Positions 52,556-61,963 of a DNA stretch of 64,000 bases are shown here, piece by piece. The position numbers were made by a program, and so were the translations under genes. The notes beneath the pieces were generated by a model that worked only from the letters and a program-made list of their open reading frames with translations, made no database searches and was not told where the DNA came from. The DNA is from Sulfidibacter corallicola (GTDB lineage: Bacteria > Acidobacteriota > Holophagae > Acanthopleuribacterales > Acanthopleuribacteraceae). The stretch lies in assembly GCF_017498545.1 (NCBI RefSeq), contig NZ_CP071793.1:4551001-4615000 (forward strand), given 5' to 3'. How positions within the stretch are numbered: position 1 is the stretch's first letter; each line of letters starts with the position of its first letter.

Positions 52556-54502
52556 ATGTCCGAGCAGAAACGAAAACTACCTTCCAACGCCTACACCATC
52601 AAGGAAGGTGAAACCTACGTCCCCTACACCCATGGCCAGACCCTGACCGAAGTGACGTTCAAGGCCGTGATCACCGGCATCGTGTTGGGTGTGATTTTCG
52701 GCGCGGCCAACACCTACCTGGGCTTGAAGGCGGGCCTGACCATCAGTACCTCGATTCCGGTGGCGGTCCTGTCGGTGGTGGCCTTCAAGTTGTTCAGTCT
52801 CGTAGGCACCAAACACAACATCTTGGAAACCAACATGTCGCAGACGATCGGGTCGGCCAGTTCCTCGGTCGCCTCGGGCGTGTTGTTCACGCTGCCGGCC
52901 CTGTTCATCTGGGGCATGGACCCGGATTTTCTGCAGATCACCTTTCTGGCGATGGCCGGCGGGTTGACCGGGATTCTGGCGATGGTGCCGCTGCGGCGCT
53001 ACCTGATCAAAAAGGAACACGGCAAACTGCCCTATCCCGAAGGCATGGCCTGCGCAGAGGTTTTGGTCGCGGCCGAGCACGGCGGCAAGCAGGCCTCGGG
53101 CGTGTTCTGGGGCATCGGGACCGGCATCGTGCTCAAGGTACTGACGAGCGGTTTGAAATTGATACCCGAGTCCTTCAGTTGGGTCATCGCGATGAAGGCC
53201 AAGCTGGCGATCAAAGTTTCGCCGGCGCTGACGGGCGTCGGGTACATCCTGGGCCTGAGAGTGGCGACCATCATGGTTTCGGGTTCGGCACTGGCGGCCT
53301 TCGTCATCACGCCGATCATCTATTGGTGGGGCATGGATCTGAATGCGCCCTTCTATCCCGAGACCCAAACCCTGATCCGCGACATGTCGGCCGGGGACAT
53401 CTGGAACCGCTACATCCGATACATCGGCGCCGGCGCGGTGGCCACGGGCGGGATCATCACGCTGATTCAATCGATTCCGGCCATGATCGAATCGTTCCGG
53501 ATCGGGCTGCAACAATTGAAAAATAAAGGGAAAACCGAGACGGAGGCCGAGCGAACGGACCACGACCTGTCGCTCAAGGTCGTCGGCGCCTTCCTGCTGG
53601 TCATTTTGCTGGTATTGACCTTGGTGCCCGGCATTCTGGGCTACATCGACGCCATCCCGGCGCGGGGTGTGTCTGCCATCCTGATCGCGGTGTTCGCGTT
53701 TTTCTTCGTGACGGTGAGTTCGCGGATCGTCGGTCTGGTGGGTGTGACGTCGAACCCCACCTCGGGCATGACGATCGCGACCCTGATCGGCACCAGCCTG
53801 ATCTTCTACATGTTGGGTTGGCGCGACATGGAAGGCAAGGCAACGGCTTTGATGGTCGGTACGGTGGTGTGTATCGCGGCGTCGATCGCCGGCGACACGT
53901 CGCAGGACTTGAAGACCGGTTTCGTGTTGGGCGCCACGCCGCGCCTGCAGCAAATCGGCGAACTGGTCGGGGTGATCACGTCGGCGGGCTTCGTCTGCGC
54001 GGTCTTGATCCTGCTGCACAAGTCCCACACGTTGGGAAGTGCCGAATTGCCCGCGCCACAGGCGGCTTTGATGAAATTGGTCATCGACGGCGTGCTCGAT
54101 CAAAAGCTTCCCTGGAACCTGGTCATGATCGGGGTCGTCCTGGCGATCGCGGTCTTCATCGCGCGCATCCCGCCGCTGCCCTTCGCGGTTGGCGTCTACC
54201 TGCCGTTGTCCACGATGGCAGCGGTCTTCGTGGGCGGTTTGTTGCGCCACATCCTGACCCGCAAGCAGGGTAAGGGCGAAGCCGAGCGGCGCCGCGAGCA
54301 GGGCACCTTGTTCGCATCGGGTCTGGTCGGCGGCGAGGGCCTGACGGGGGTCTTGTTCGCGGGTTACGTGGCCTGGTCGGGCTCCAAGATCACGGGCCTC
54401 GGCATGGACTACGGACCTGGCGGAACGATCGCACTGGCGGTCGTCGGCATTTTGGCGCTGGTCGCTGTCATGAGCTGGCAGGCCAAACGCAAACTGCACT
54501 GA
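52556..54502 (+). CDS. OPT-family oligopeptide transporter
   Basis: A 648-residue polytopic inner-membrane protein with roughly 14-16 hydrophobic helices. The start follows GAGGAGG about 12 nt upstream. The N-terminus has the family pattern 'LTEVTFKAVITGIVLGVIFG', 'NTYLGLKAGLTISTSIPVAV' and 'ILETNMSQTIGSASSSVASG'. Mid-chain 'LPYPEGMACAEVL' and 'TSNPTSGMTIATLIG' are characteristic of the bacterial OPT branch. Family members import peptides or metal chelates by proton symport. It is probably monocistronic; the next gene begins about 220 bp later. Substrate not predictable. Confidence 0.95.
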   Translation: MSEQKRKLPSNAYTIKEGETYVPYTHGQTLTEVTFKAVITGIVLGVIFGAANTYLGLKAGLTISTSIPVAVLSVVAFKLFSLVGTKHNILETNMSQTIGSASSSVASGVLFTLPALFIWGMDPDFLQITFLAMAGGLTGILAMVPLRRYLIKKEHGKLPYPEGMACAEVLVAAEHGGKQASGVFWGIGTGIVLKVLTSGLKLIPESFSWVIAMKAKLAIKVSPALTGVGYILGLRVATIMVSGSALAAFVITPIIYWWGMDLNAPFYPETQTLIRDMSAGDIWNRYIRYIGAGAVATGGIITLIQSIPAMIESFRIGLQQLKNKGKTETEAERTDHDLSLKVVGAFLLVILLVLTLVPGILGYIDAIPARGVSAILIAVFAFFFVTVSSRIVGLVGVTSNPTSGMTIATLIGTSLIFYMLGWRDMEGKATALMVGTVVCIAASIAGDTSQDLKTGFVLGATPRLQQIGELVGVITSAGFVCAVLILLHKSHTLGSAELPAPQAALMKLVIDGVLDQKLPWNLVMIGVVLAIAVFIARIPPLPFAVGVYLPLSTMAAVFVGGLLRHILTRKQGKGEAERRREQGTLFASGLVGGEGLTGVLFAGYVAWSGSKITGLGMDYGPGGTIALAVVGILALVAVMSWQAKRKLH

Positions 54503-54723
54503 TCCGCGCATCTTCGATCGCGCCGGCGGCGTTCGTCGGCGCGGTTGAAAATTACGACGTGGCGACTCATCCCGGACAAGCTGGCTAAGACGGATGTAAT
54601 GAGGCAATCGAGAGCAACCGGAAAGGGTGTTTGCAGGGTCAAGTCCGACGATGCCAGGGCCGATAAACATCCACAAGAAGGCAATTGCTTTCAGGCCTTT
54701 TGCTCATCAAGAGAATTTCCCCA

Positions 54724-56064
54724 ATGGGGTTCTGCCACACCAACGAGCTCGGGGTTTTGGTGAGGTTTATCCATCACGTGGGTGCAAAGGGACTCGTTTC
54801 ACTCCTTCAAACCAACATTTTCGGGAGAGCTTTCACGGTGACCATCGCTTTCATCCCACCACCGGATCATTGGCCCGACCGATACCGACAAAGAGCCCGC
54901 CAACGCCTCTCTCAATGGGCAGGTGATTCCGAAGTGCGGACATTTTCGGATCAAGGTGCCATTCAGCGCGAATTAGCCGAGGCCAACCCCCAAAAAATCG
55001 TGTTTTGGTCGGGTTTCGATATCTCGATCCTGCCGAAAACGGAGGCCCGGCTCTACCGCGTGGATCCCAGCGGGGTGATCGCCCCTCATGATCAAATCCT
55101 CAGCGAGGAAGATCATCCCAACCTTCGCAATACCACCTTCGGCCGCTTGGGCGGTGCTCGTGACTCGGAGTTCAAGTTCTTCCCATACGGACTCATGGGT
55201 GTTCACTCCGGACGAGGTGAACTGGACGAACTCGGTTTTCGAATCCACGGCAACTTCAACGACCTCGTCGAACGAGAAGCACACCAACGGGTCATCGCGG
55301 TGTACGGAGGATCGACCGCATTCAGTACCCATTGCTTCGATGACGAAACCTTCGCCTCCCGGCTCGAGACAATCCTCAACCAAAAGGCGGTCGAAACGAA
55401 TAACGGGCACGAGTACCGGGTATTGAATTTCGGTCAGGTGGGTGCAGTGACGCTGCACAACATCATTTGTTGGACGTTGTACGGGATCCACTTGAAACCC
55501 GAAGTCGTGATCTGCCATAGCGGCTGGAACGACTTGTGTTTGGGTTTGGGCTGTGATCCCGTTTTATTGGCGGAATACCATATCAGCTATTTGTACCAGT
55601 TCGAAGAATGGGCCAAAATCCTCCACGGCACACACGAAGGCTCAGCCAACCCGGGTCGACCCCTAAAAATCCTGAACGCGCCGGAGGATGTGGTCGAAGC
55701 CTGGCTCAGTCGGATAAAGCAGTTTGCCGATCTAGTCAGCGGTATGGGGAGCCAATGTTTCTTGGGCTTACAACCGGCAGCATGCAGCAAATCCGAAATG
55801 CACCCCAACGAAAAGGCGATCATCGAAAGGGGCGCCAACAATCCGGACCTGCGATTAGCTTTCGAGAAAATGCCCGCATTGCTGGATATGGCCAGCCTTC
55901 GCCTCGAAGAGAGCGACATCGATCCGAATCGAAGAATCGATTTTCACGATAGTTTTCGCGCCTATGACGGCACTTGCGAACTTTTTGCGGATCGGGTTCA
56001 TTGCTGGCCTGAAGGAGATGAAATCATAGCTCGAGGTTACGCCGAATTGATTTGGAGGTCGTGA
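54724..56064 (+). CDS. SGNH/GDSL-like hydrolase
   Basis: A protein of about 446 residues. The start is uncertain: ATG 54724 is used, and a TTG at 54685 is in frame. The C-terminal ~270 residues show the SGNH blocks: Ser in 'VYGGSTAFS' (S197), Gly in 'NFGQVGAVTLHN', Asn in 'CHSGWNDLCLG', and the catalytic D-x2-H in 'FADRVHCWPEG' (D423, H426). The N-terminal ~170 residues are of unknown fold. No signal peptide is evident, so a cytoplasmic esterase or deacetylase for a glycan or small molecule is likely. It is followed after 4 nt by a PhyH-like oxygenase, so the two probably act on one pathway. Confidence 0.8.
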   Translation: MGFCHTNELGVLVRFIHHVGAKGLVSLLQTNIFGRAFTVTIAFIPPPDHWPDRYRQRARQRLSQWAGDSEVRTFSDQGAIQRELAEANPQKIVFWSGFDISILPKTEARLYRVDPSGVIAPHDQILSEEDHPNLRNTTFGRLGGARDSEFKFFPYGLMGVHSGRGELDELGFRIHGNFNDLVEREAHQRVIAVYGGSTAFSTHCFDDETFASRLETILNQKAVETNNGHEYRVLNFGQVGAVTLHNIICWTLYGIHLKPEVVICHSGWNDLCLGLGCDPVLLAEYHISYLYQFEEWAKILHGTHEGSANPGRPLKILNAPEDVVEAWLSRIKQFADLVSGMGSQCFLGLQPAACSKSEMHPNEKAIIERGANNPDLRLAFEKMPALLDMASLRLEESDIDPNRRIDFHDSFRAYDGTCELFADRVHCWPEGDEIIARGYAELIWRS

Positions 56065-56068
56065 GTCG

Positions 56069-56839
56069 ATGGAACAATTAAAAATACCCGAATTCTCTGC
56101 GAACGATATACCGACTACCATAGCCCAATATCGGATCGCCCTCCTACGCGGTTTGTTGGACCCAGAAGAGCTTGAAACCCATGTCGCCAGCCAGGCACGG
56201 AAGCTATGCCAGGATCTCTTTCACCTCGGGAAGAACCTACCCATCCCGGATTTTTGGCATTTCAACCCTGCGACCAGGGCCTTGGCCCCTCAAGCGATAC
56301 AGGATGATCCAAACCAACGAATGATTCTGATCGAATTGTTGGAAAAGTCACCCCTTTTGGAGATTCTTCGAAACGACATTGGTGTCGAGGCGGAAATCGA
56401 CGGTGGCCGATTACGACACCAAATGATCGACCACATCAACCATCCATTGCATCAGGATTTGATGTTCCACCACTCTCCCAGCTTTCTGACCATGTGGTTA
56501 CCCGTCGTCGAAAGATCCATCAGAACAAACATTGATTGCCCGGGTTTGAGACTGTTTTTCCCTCCGGTAGACCGTGCCTTGGCATTCAAGACGGAGCAAC
56601 CACCGGAAGTCTGTGGCGAGGACTTGAAACACTTTCAGATCGGCGCCGAGATGGCCGACGATTTCGAGTATCCCGTGCTCGAAACGGGCGATTGCCTGGT
56701 ATTTCGAGAGTCGGTGCCCCACGCGAGCTCGATCCCGACATCGGCAACCATGCCAAGAACGAGCTTCGACTTTCGGATCAAACTGCCCTTCGAGCGATTC
56801 GAGCATGTCGATTTCCTGGAAACGACCCAGGTTTCCTGA
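56069..56839 (+). CDS. PhyH-like 2-oxoglutarate/Fe(II) dioxygenase
   Basis: A 256-residue protein with the iron-binding facial triad of phytanoyl-CoA-dioxygenase-like enzymes: H128-x-D130 in 'HPLHQDLMFHH' and distal H218 in 'SVPHASSIP'. The arginine in 'RTSFDFRIKL' is in the position that binds 2-oxoglutarate. 'LTMWLPVVERSI' and 'LETGDCLVFRES' match the jelly-roll strands. It starts 4 nt after the SGNH-like hydrolase stop, so the two form an operon. The pair could hydroxylate and deacylate a lipid, glycan or secondary metabolite; the substrate is unknown. Downstream lies a repeat block. Confidence 0.82.
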   Translation: MEQLKIPEFSANDIPTTIAQYRIALLRGLLDPEELETHVASQARKLCQDLFHLGKNLPIPDFWHFNPATRALAPQAIQDDPNQRMILIELLEKSPLLEILRNDIGVEAEIDGGRLRHQMIDHINHPLHQDLMFHHSPSFLTMWLPVVERSIRTNIDCPGLRLFFPPVDRALAFKTEQPPEVCGEDLKHFQIGAEMADDFEYPVLETGDCLVFRESVPHASSIPTSATMPRTSFDFRIKLPFERFEHVDFLETTQVS

Positions 56840-56884
56840 ATCATCTCTGGACGGTTGGCTCGGCTCACTAGAATGCACTCCTCA

Positions 56885-57200
56885 TCAGGAGGCGGGTACT
56901 CCCCGCGTGACTCGCTTCGATGCGTTCAGCGAGCCCGCTTACCGCCCCTGCTGAACCTGTACGATGTCTCTTCCTGCCTGCGAAGACTTTGAAAGCCGAT
57001 CACTTCGAGAGCGTGCGGTCGGAGAGAGGGGTTTGCTCCGCCCTCAGGGATATGTCGCTGAAGAAATTTGGGTTGCTTTGAAAAATACATCCGACGGGCT
57101 TACCACCCCTGTGTACCAAACTGTCACCACGATCCTCTCGGCCCGCGAGAGCCTCGAAAGCCACTTGCGTTGAGGAACGGGAAAGGTATGGATCGCTTCG
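56885..57200 (-). repeat. Dispersed palindromic repeat block, reverse orientation
   Basis: Two modules and their spacer lie between convergent genes. The section about 56918-57085 closely parallels 18990-19160, sharing ACCGCCCCTGCTG, AGACTTTGAAAGCC, TCACTTCGAG and GCTCCGC in the same order. The unit that moves therefore includes the spacer. No gene is seen. Confidence 0.8.
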
Positions 57201-57216
57201 ATAGGCTCGGCCTGGA

Positions 57217-58248
57217 TCAGTACGGGCCCTTGAAGTAGTCTTCGCGGTCGATGCCCGCCACGTCGGCGCCCTCTTTCTTCAGCAACGCCAGCGCCGCGCT
57301 CGCCAACGTCGAGGCCTTCGGATAGAAGGCACTCTCCAACGGCAACGATACCGGCGCAGGACAGTTGGCCAAGGCGATCCGCCGAACCGGTGCCTTCAAA
57401 TGATGAAAGCCCTTCTCCGAAACGAGTGCCGCGACTTCGCTGCTGAACCCACACAGCTCCCAACTGGTATCGGCCACGATCAGGTGACCCGTCTTGGCCA
57501 CGCTGCGCAGAATCGCCTCCTCGTCCAACGGACGAATCGTGCGCGGATCGATCACTTCGACCCCGATACCCTGCTTCTCGAGCTCGTCGGCCGCGATGGT
57601 CGCCTCCAAAGCCATCAAGGAGGTGGCTACCAACGTCAGATCGCCGCCCTCGCGCAGAATCCTGGCCTTGCCGAACGGGATCGGCTCCATCGTATCGGGC
57701 ACCTCGCCCTCGGTTTCGAACAGGGTGCGGTGCTCGAAGAAAACCACCGGATGGTCCGCCTGCAACGCGTTCAGCAGCAGACCCTTGGCATCGGCCGGCG
57801 TGCTGGGCAACACCACCGTGAGTCCGGGAAAATGGGCCAGCGGTGCGTGGGGACTCTGGGAGTGTGTCGCCCCCTGGCCCCAGCCCTTGCCGACGATCGC
57901 ACGCAGCACGATCGGCACCCGGCCCGCATTGCCGCCGAACATGTAGCGCCACTTGCAGGCCAAGTTCAGCAAGTTGTCAAAAGACAGGAACATGAAGTCC
58001 GCACGCGGGTAGACGTAGACGGGACGCTTGCCCATCGCCGCGGCACCCACCGCGATCCCCGCGAAGGCGTTCTCCATCGAGGGACAGTCGAAGACCCGGT
58101 CGGGGAAACGCTCGGCCACCTCCGCGGTGGAACCGAAGATCCCGGAAGGATAGGCCACCGCGTGACCCGTCACGAAGATTTGATCGTCCTTGGTCATGGC
58201 CTCGACCATGGCTTCGGAAATGGCTTCTTTGTACTTTCGAATGCGCAT
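57217..58248 (-). CDS. 2-oxoacid dehydrogenase-type E1 component, beta subunit
   Basis: A 343-residue protein with the transketolase-like pyrimidine-binding domain and C-terminal transketolase domain of pyruvate/acetoin-type E1-beta. Landmarks are 'MVEAMTKDDQIFVTGHAVAY', 'ENAFAGIAVGAAAMGKRPVY', 'GWGQGATHSQSPHAPLAHFP', 'VVLPSTPADAKGLL', 'GKARILREGGDLTLVATS', 'IDPRTIRPLDEEAI' and 'VADTSWELCGFSSEVAALV'. It starts 16 nt after the alpha gene stop. No E2 or E3 gene is present in the window. The pair sits at the end of a surface-glycan cluster, so it may make an acyl or keto group for a sugar rather than serve central metabolism (inference). Confidence 0.9.
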   Translation of the reverse strand: MRIRKYKEAISEAMVEAMTKDDQIFVTGHAVAYPSGIFGSTAEVAERFPDRVFDCPSMENAFAGIAVGAAAMGKRPVYVYPRADFMFLSFDNLLNLACKWRYMFGGNAGRVPIVLRAIVGKGWGQGATHSQSPHAPLAHFPGLTVVLPSTPADAKGLLLNALQADHPVVFFEHRTLFETEGEVPDTMEPIPFGKARILREGGDLTLVATSLMALEATIAADELEKQGIGVEVIDPRTIRPLDEEAILRSVAKTGHLIVADTSWELCGFSSEVAALVSEKGFHHLKAPVRRIALANCPAPVSLPLESAFYPKASTLASAALALLKKEGADVAGIDREDYFKGPY

Positions 58249-58264
58249 GTCGGTTCCTTCCGTC

Positions 58265-59236
58265 TCAGTAAACGTGTTCCATGAGGTGTTGGGGATCCGG
58301 CCAGGGATCGTTGTAGGCCCGTGCCACGTCCGCGTCGATGCGCGCCTGGATCTCCGCTTCCCAGGTGGAGAGCTGATCCTGGGTCGCGATGCCGTTGTCG
58401 ACCAGGTAGGCGGCGCTGCGCTTCACCGGACAGCGCGCCATCCATCCGTCCACCTCTTCCTTGGTGCGATAGGTCCGCTTCAATTCGTGGTCGAACCAGG
58501 GACCCACGTGCTCCAACCAACGGTAGGTGGCACATTCCAGGAAAAAGGGCCGACTGTCGCGGCGAATCGCGGTGACGGCCTCGACCGCCGCTTCGTAAAC
58601 GGCGCGCAGGTCGTTGCCGTCCACTTCGCGAGTGGGGATGTCGAACGCCGCGACCCGTCCCGTGATCGAGGCTTTTTCGGGTTGGCGGATGGAGAGCGGG
58701 CTCTCGGTGGCGTAGCCGTTGTTCTCACAGATGAACAGCACCGGCAGATTCTTGAGCGAGGCGTAGCCGAGACATTCGTAGAAGGCGCCCTCCTCGGCCA
58801 CCGCATCGCCGAAAAAGGCGGTCGAAATGCGATCGCTGCCATCCATCGCGAAGCTCAGGGCACTGCCGGTCGCCGCCGCGACGGCTTCGGCCAAAATGGC
58901 GCTCGAGGCGATGAAGCCGCATTCGCGATCGGTGAGGTGGACCGAACCGCCACGCCCGCCGGAACAACCGGTCGCGCGCCCGAACAGCTCCGCCGCCAGC
59001 CGGTAGACGCTGCCGCCCTTGGCCAGATAGTGGTTGTGCGAACGATGATGGCTATAGGCGACATCGGTGCGCTTCAAGGCGGCACAAACACCGACGGGCA
59101 CCGCCTCCTGGCCCAGGCCGAAGTGGGTGGGCGTCCGCATTTCCTGTTTTTTGTAGCGCTCGGCAAGGGTTGCCTCCGCACGGCGAATGCGGATCAACTC
59201 CTTGTGCATCTGAAGGTGAAGCTCGGGCGTGATCAT
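58265..59236 (-). CDS. 2-oxoacid dehydrogenase-type E1 component, alpha subunit
   Basis: A 323-residue thiamine-diphosphate-dependent E1-alpha. The start at 59236 is set by GGAGG 8-12 nt upstream. Family landmarks are 'HFGLGQEAVPVGVCAALKRT', 'YSHHRSHNHYLAKGGSV', 'CSGGRGGSVHLTD' and the ThDP motif beginning GDA ('FFGDAVAEEGAFYECLG') and ending in 'ICENNGYA'. The GDG of the classic motif is GDA here. It is directly followed by the beta subunit. A 256-bp spacer separates it from the glycosyltransferase upstream, so it may have its own promoter. Confidence 0.9.
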   Translation of the reverse strand: MITPELHLQMHKELIRIRRAEATLAERYKKQEMRTPTHFGLGQEAVPVGVCAALKRTDVAYSHHRSHNHYLAKGGSVYRLAAELFGRATGCSGGRGGSVHLTDRECGFIASSAILAEAVAAATGSALSFAMDGSDRISTAFFGDAVAEEGAFYECLGYASLKNLPVLFICENNGYATESPLSIRQPEKASITGRVAAFDIPTREVDGNDLRAVYEAAVEAVTAIRRDSRPFFLECATYRWLEHVGPWFDHELKRTYRTKEEVDGWMARCPVKRSAAYLVDNGIATQDQLSTWEAEIQARIDADVARAYNDPWPDPQHLMEHVY

Positions 59237-59347
59237 GGGATCTTCCTCCGGCATTTCTTGACTCGGGTCCAACCAGAAACAGGGTTTTTATGAAAATGCC
59301 CCTCTGAATCAGTAGGGTCGCCAAGACCAACGGGTATCAGCAGTCGA

Positions 59348-59408
59348 GTATCAGGTAGCAGCTCATCACCCTTGAACAATGATCTTACCGAGACCTGACA
59401 CCTGATAC
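59348..59408. repeat. Inverted repeat between glycosyltransferase and E1 genes
   Basis: GTATCAGGT (59348-59356) and ACCTGATAC (59400-59408) are exact complements, 43 nt apart, with further TGACACCTGATACCTGATC iteration at the right arm. No obvious role. Confidence 0.4.
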
Positions 59409-59492
59409 CTGATCGCGTGCCCACCCAGCCAGACCGCTTGGGTTGAAGAATTGATTTCGTTTCTCGATGGGCACCATCTCTTGCCTCATGAC

Positions 59493-61253
59493 TCATGGGG
59501 CCTCCTCGGTCAAACCATCCAGGAAGTCGTACAGGAGATGGATTTGCCTGGAAATATCCAGGTCGTCGAGGGGGATTCGATCGACGGCGTCCCAGTCGGT
59601 TTCTTCGAGGATCCGTCGCAGGCTGACCAATTCCGACAGGTGCAACGGGATCGTCAGTCCCTGCGGCAGCATGTCCACCACCCCGCGCATCGAACGATTG
59701 CAGACGATCGGCAATCCCGCCGCCGCACAGGTCCAAATCACCGAGGGCAGGGTGGTCGGGGTGAACAGGTCCATGGCGTCGCGGGTGAACTGGTCGGTCA
59801 CGTGCGAGACCATGTCGCTGAAAATCTGCATGTTGTACAGGCTCCAACCCACGTGGTACTGGCTGAGTTCGTTGGCCAGCTCGACCAGATCGTGAATCGG
59901 CTTGTGGACCTGGAACAGGTGGCGCTGGTGCTCGGGCAGCGATTCGCGGAACTCGACGATCTTGGTCGGCGAAATCTCGTGGACGTAGTAGTGGATGTAG
60001 ATGCCCTGATCGATGACGTTGCGCAGGTACGGCAACAGGCCCAGCCGCGAGGGCTCCCAGTACTCTTCCAGCAGTACCGAGATCAGCGCGACGTGGTAAC
60101 CGTCCGTCAATCGCGGCCGGCGCCTGGAGGGCAACACCTGATAGCGATGACAATGGGCGCGTTTCAGCGGTCGCGCCAGGGCGTTTTGCACGAAATCGCC
60201 GAAATCCTCGGTGTAGGAGCTGAAGATGACCGCGTCGGCCTCGGTCATCACCTGCTTGTACAGGGGTCCACAGGCCTCGCCCGCCTGGTAGTTTTTGACA
60301 CCCGGCTTGATCGCGTCGTACATGTGCAGCACCAGGCGACCGGTACTCTCGGGCGGGCGCGTCTCTTTGATGGTGCGGATCATGGCAAGGGTGGCGGCAT
60401 AGCAGATCGCCACACGGCTGAAGTCCCAAGCCGGCGGGTAGATGGTTTCGAAATGGTAGAGCACCTTGCCCTGACACATATTCGAAAAGATGTGGAGCAG
60501 GTCGATCAGGCCGCCGATCGCAAAGTCGCGAAACGGGATGTCCTCCACCTTGGGCGTGTTGAAGCCGCTCTGTTTCTCGTGTTTGATTTCCTCGGAACCC
60601 AACCAGAAGGTGGTGTACCCGTCGCGGTTCATCTGATGAACCGAGGAGGCCATGGTCCCCAACGGTCGTGGGCTGGCGAACAGGATCGGCTTCTCCGCGG
60701 TATTGATTTGGTCCAGCAACACCTGTGATTTGGGCGCCAACTCCTGACGATAGCGCTGGATGAACAGGTGCAACAGATTGACGCAGTTGTCCTTGCCGAA
60801 CTTTTTCTCGTAGCTGGCGGCGGCCTCGGTGTTGCGGGTGACGATCAGGCACACGTCGTCCGGAGCCGGTACCACCTGATCCGGTAATTGGATCGTCTTG
60901 TCGCCGAGCCGGAAACCCGCGCGATTGATGTCGATGAAGGCGACGTTGGGGAAGTGCGCGGCGAGTTTCTCCAAAATGGGTTCGAACAGCGGCGAGCAGG
61001 GCGCGACCACCAGGCGCCGGCCCCCGTCCCTGCCGACCTGGGGAAATTCGTTCAAATAGGCCAGGATCCCGTCCCATGTCACGTTATCGATGAAAAAATG
61101 TACATCGATGTAGTTGGCCACCAGAATATCGATCAACATGTCGATGTCGAAATCCTCGGCGTTGGTATCCATGTAGGGGTACAGGTGTTCCTTGGCGACG
61201 ATCTCGTTCAGGTGGTTTTTGAATCGTTCCAGGATCAGGGCAGGATCTGGCAT
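59493..61253 (-). CDS. Large glycosyltransferase-like protein of the surface-glycan cluster
   Basis: A 586-residue protein. The start at 61253 is set by GGAG 7-12 nt upstream (an in-frame ATG at 61265 lacks this). The first ~150 residues are a helical domain that contains 'LVVAPCSPLFEPILEKLAAH'. The remainder looks like a GT-B glycosyltransferase: 'FASPRPLGTMASSVHQMNRD' and 'RVAICYAATLAMIRTIKE', then a C-terminal donor domain with 'VGWSLYNMQIFSDMVS' and 'TCAAAGLPIVCNRSMRGVVD'. The classic E-x7-E is not obvious, so the family assignment is moderate. It is the last gene of a tightly spaced run (22 nt after the methyltransferase). Confidence 0.7.
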   Translation of the reverse strand: MPDPALILERFKNHLNEIVAKEHLYPYMDTNAEDFDIDMLIDILVANYIDVHFFIDNVTWDGILAYLNEFPQVGRDGGRRLVVAPCSPLFEPILEKLAAHFPNVAFIDINRAGFRLGDKTIQLPDQVVPAPDDVCLIVTRNTEAAASYEKKFGKDNCVNLLHLFIQRYRQELAPKSQVLLDQINTAEKPILFASPRPLGTMASSVHQMNRDGYTTFWLGSEEIKHEKQSGFNTPKVEDIPFRDFAIGGLIDLLHIFSNMCQGKVLYHFETIYPPAWDFSRVAICYAATLAMIRTIKETRPPESTGRLVLHMYDAIKPGVKNYQAGEACGPLYKQVMTEADAVIFSSYTEDFGDFVQNALARPLKRAHCHRYQVLPSRRRPRLTDGYHVALISVLLEEYWEPSRLGLLPYLRNVIDQGIYIHYYVHEISPTKIVEFRESLPEHQRHLFQVHKPIHDLVELANELSQYHVGWSLYNMQIFSDMVSHVTDQFTRDAMDLFTPTTLPSVIWTCAAAGLPIVCNRSMRGVVDMLPQGLTIPLHLSELVSLRRILEETDWDAVDRIPLDDLDISRQIHLLYDFLDGLTEEAP

Positions 61254-61275
61254 AGGGGTCTCCATCTTCGCTTCG

Positions 61276-61953
61276 TCATCGCTTGCCACAACCCAGCGCA
61301 AACAGGTAGTGCGCCATTTTGTGGTAGCCGGTGTGTACGACCTCGTCGTTCATGGAAAACATGAACACGTTGGCGAAATACTTTTGAACGAAGGCCTTGA
61401 AATCGGGCATCGTCTTGCAGTTGACGTGGCCTTCCTTGCTGATCGGTGAAGCGTAGGCCTGCGATTCCAACGACGGCATGCCCAAAATGATGGCGCCGTC
61501 GCGCTCCAGGGGAGCGATCATGTTTTGCACGAACCGATCTTCGTCGGCCGGCTCGATGTGCTCCAACACGTCCAGCGCGTACACGCCGTCGTAGTCGCCG
61601 GGCATGGGGCCGCCCAGCATGTCGTGGACGCGGCACTCGAATTTCCAGCGATCGGACGTGCGTTTCCGGACATCTTCGATAAAAATGGGATCGAAATCCG
61701 TGGCGGTGACTTTTTGGGCCTCCTGCACGACGATGCGCGTGCCGAAGGCATCCGCGCAACCCACCTCGAGCACGTGACGGCGACCGGCGAACATCTTTGC
61801 CACGAATTTGTAGCGCGCCAGCGTGAAGGTGAGCCGCTTGGGATCGTCGTACCAGGCCTGGCTGGTCATGATCCCCATCGTCTCGGGACCGCGCTCCTCC
61901 CAATAATCCAAGCAGCGCTCGTATTGTGGTTCCCGGGTCTTTCGCTCGCTCAT
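61276..61953 (-). CDS. Class I SAM-dependent methyltransferase
   Basis: A 225-residue enzyme with motif I 'HVLEVGCADAFGTRIV' (SAM-binding G-x-G form GCADAFG), the acidic end of strand 2 in 'KVTATDFDPIFIED', motif II 'YDGVYALDVLEHIEP' and 'RDGAIILGMPS'. These place it with small-molecule or sugar O-/N-methyltransferases and not with RNA methylases. GAGGGGG lies before the ATG. It follows another methyltransferase gene by 10 nt in the glycan cluster. Likely acts on a sugar residue or precursor. Confidence 0.88.
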   Translation of the reverse strand: MSERKTREPQYERCLDYWEERGPETMGIMTSQAWYDDPKRLTFTLARYKFVAKMFAGRRHVLEVGCADAFGTRIVVQEAQKVTATDFDPIFIEDVRKRTSDRWKFECRVHDMLGGPMPGDYDGVYALDVLEHIEPADEDRFVQNMIAPLERDGAIILGMPSLESQAYASPISKEGHVNCKTMPDFKAFVQKYFANVFMFSMNDEVVHTGYHKMAHYLFALGCGKR

Positions 61954-61963
61954 CTCGGCCCCC

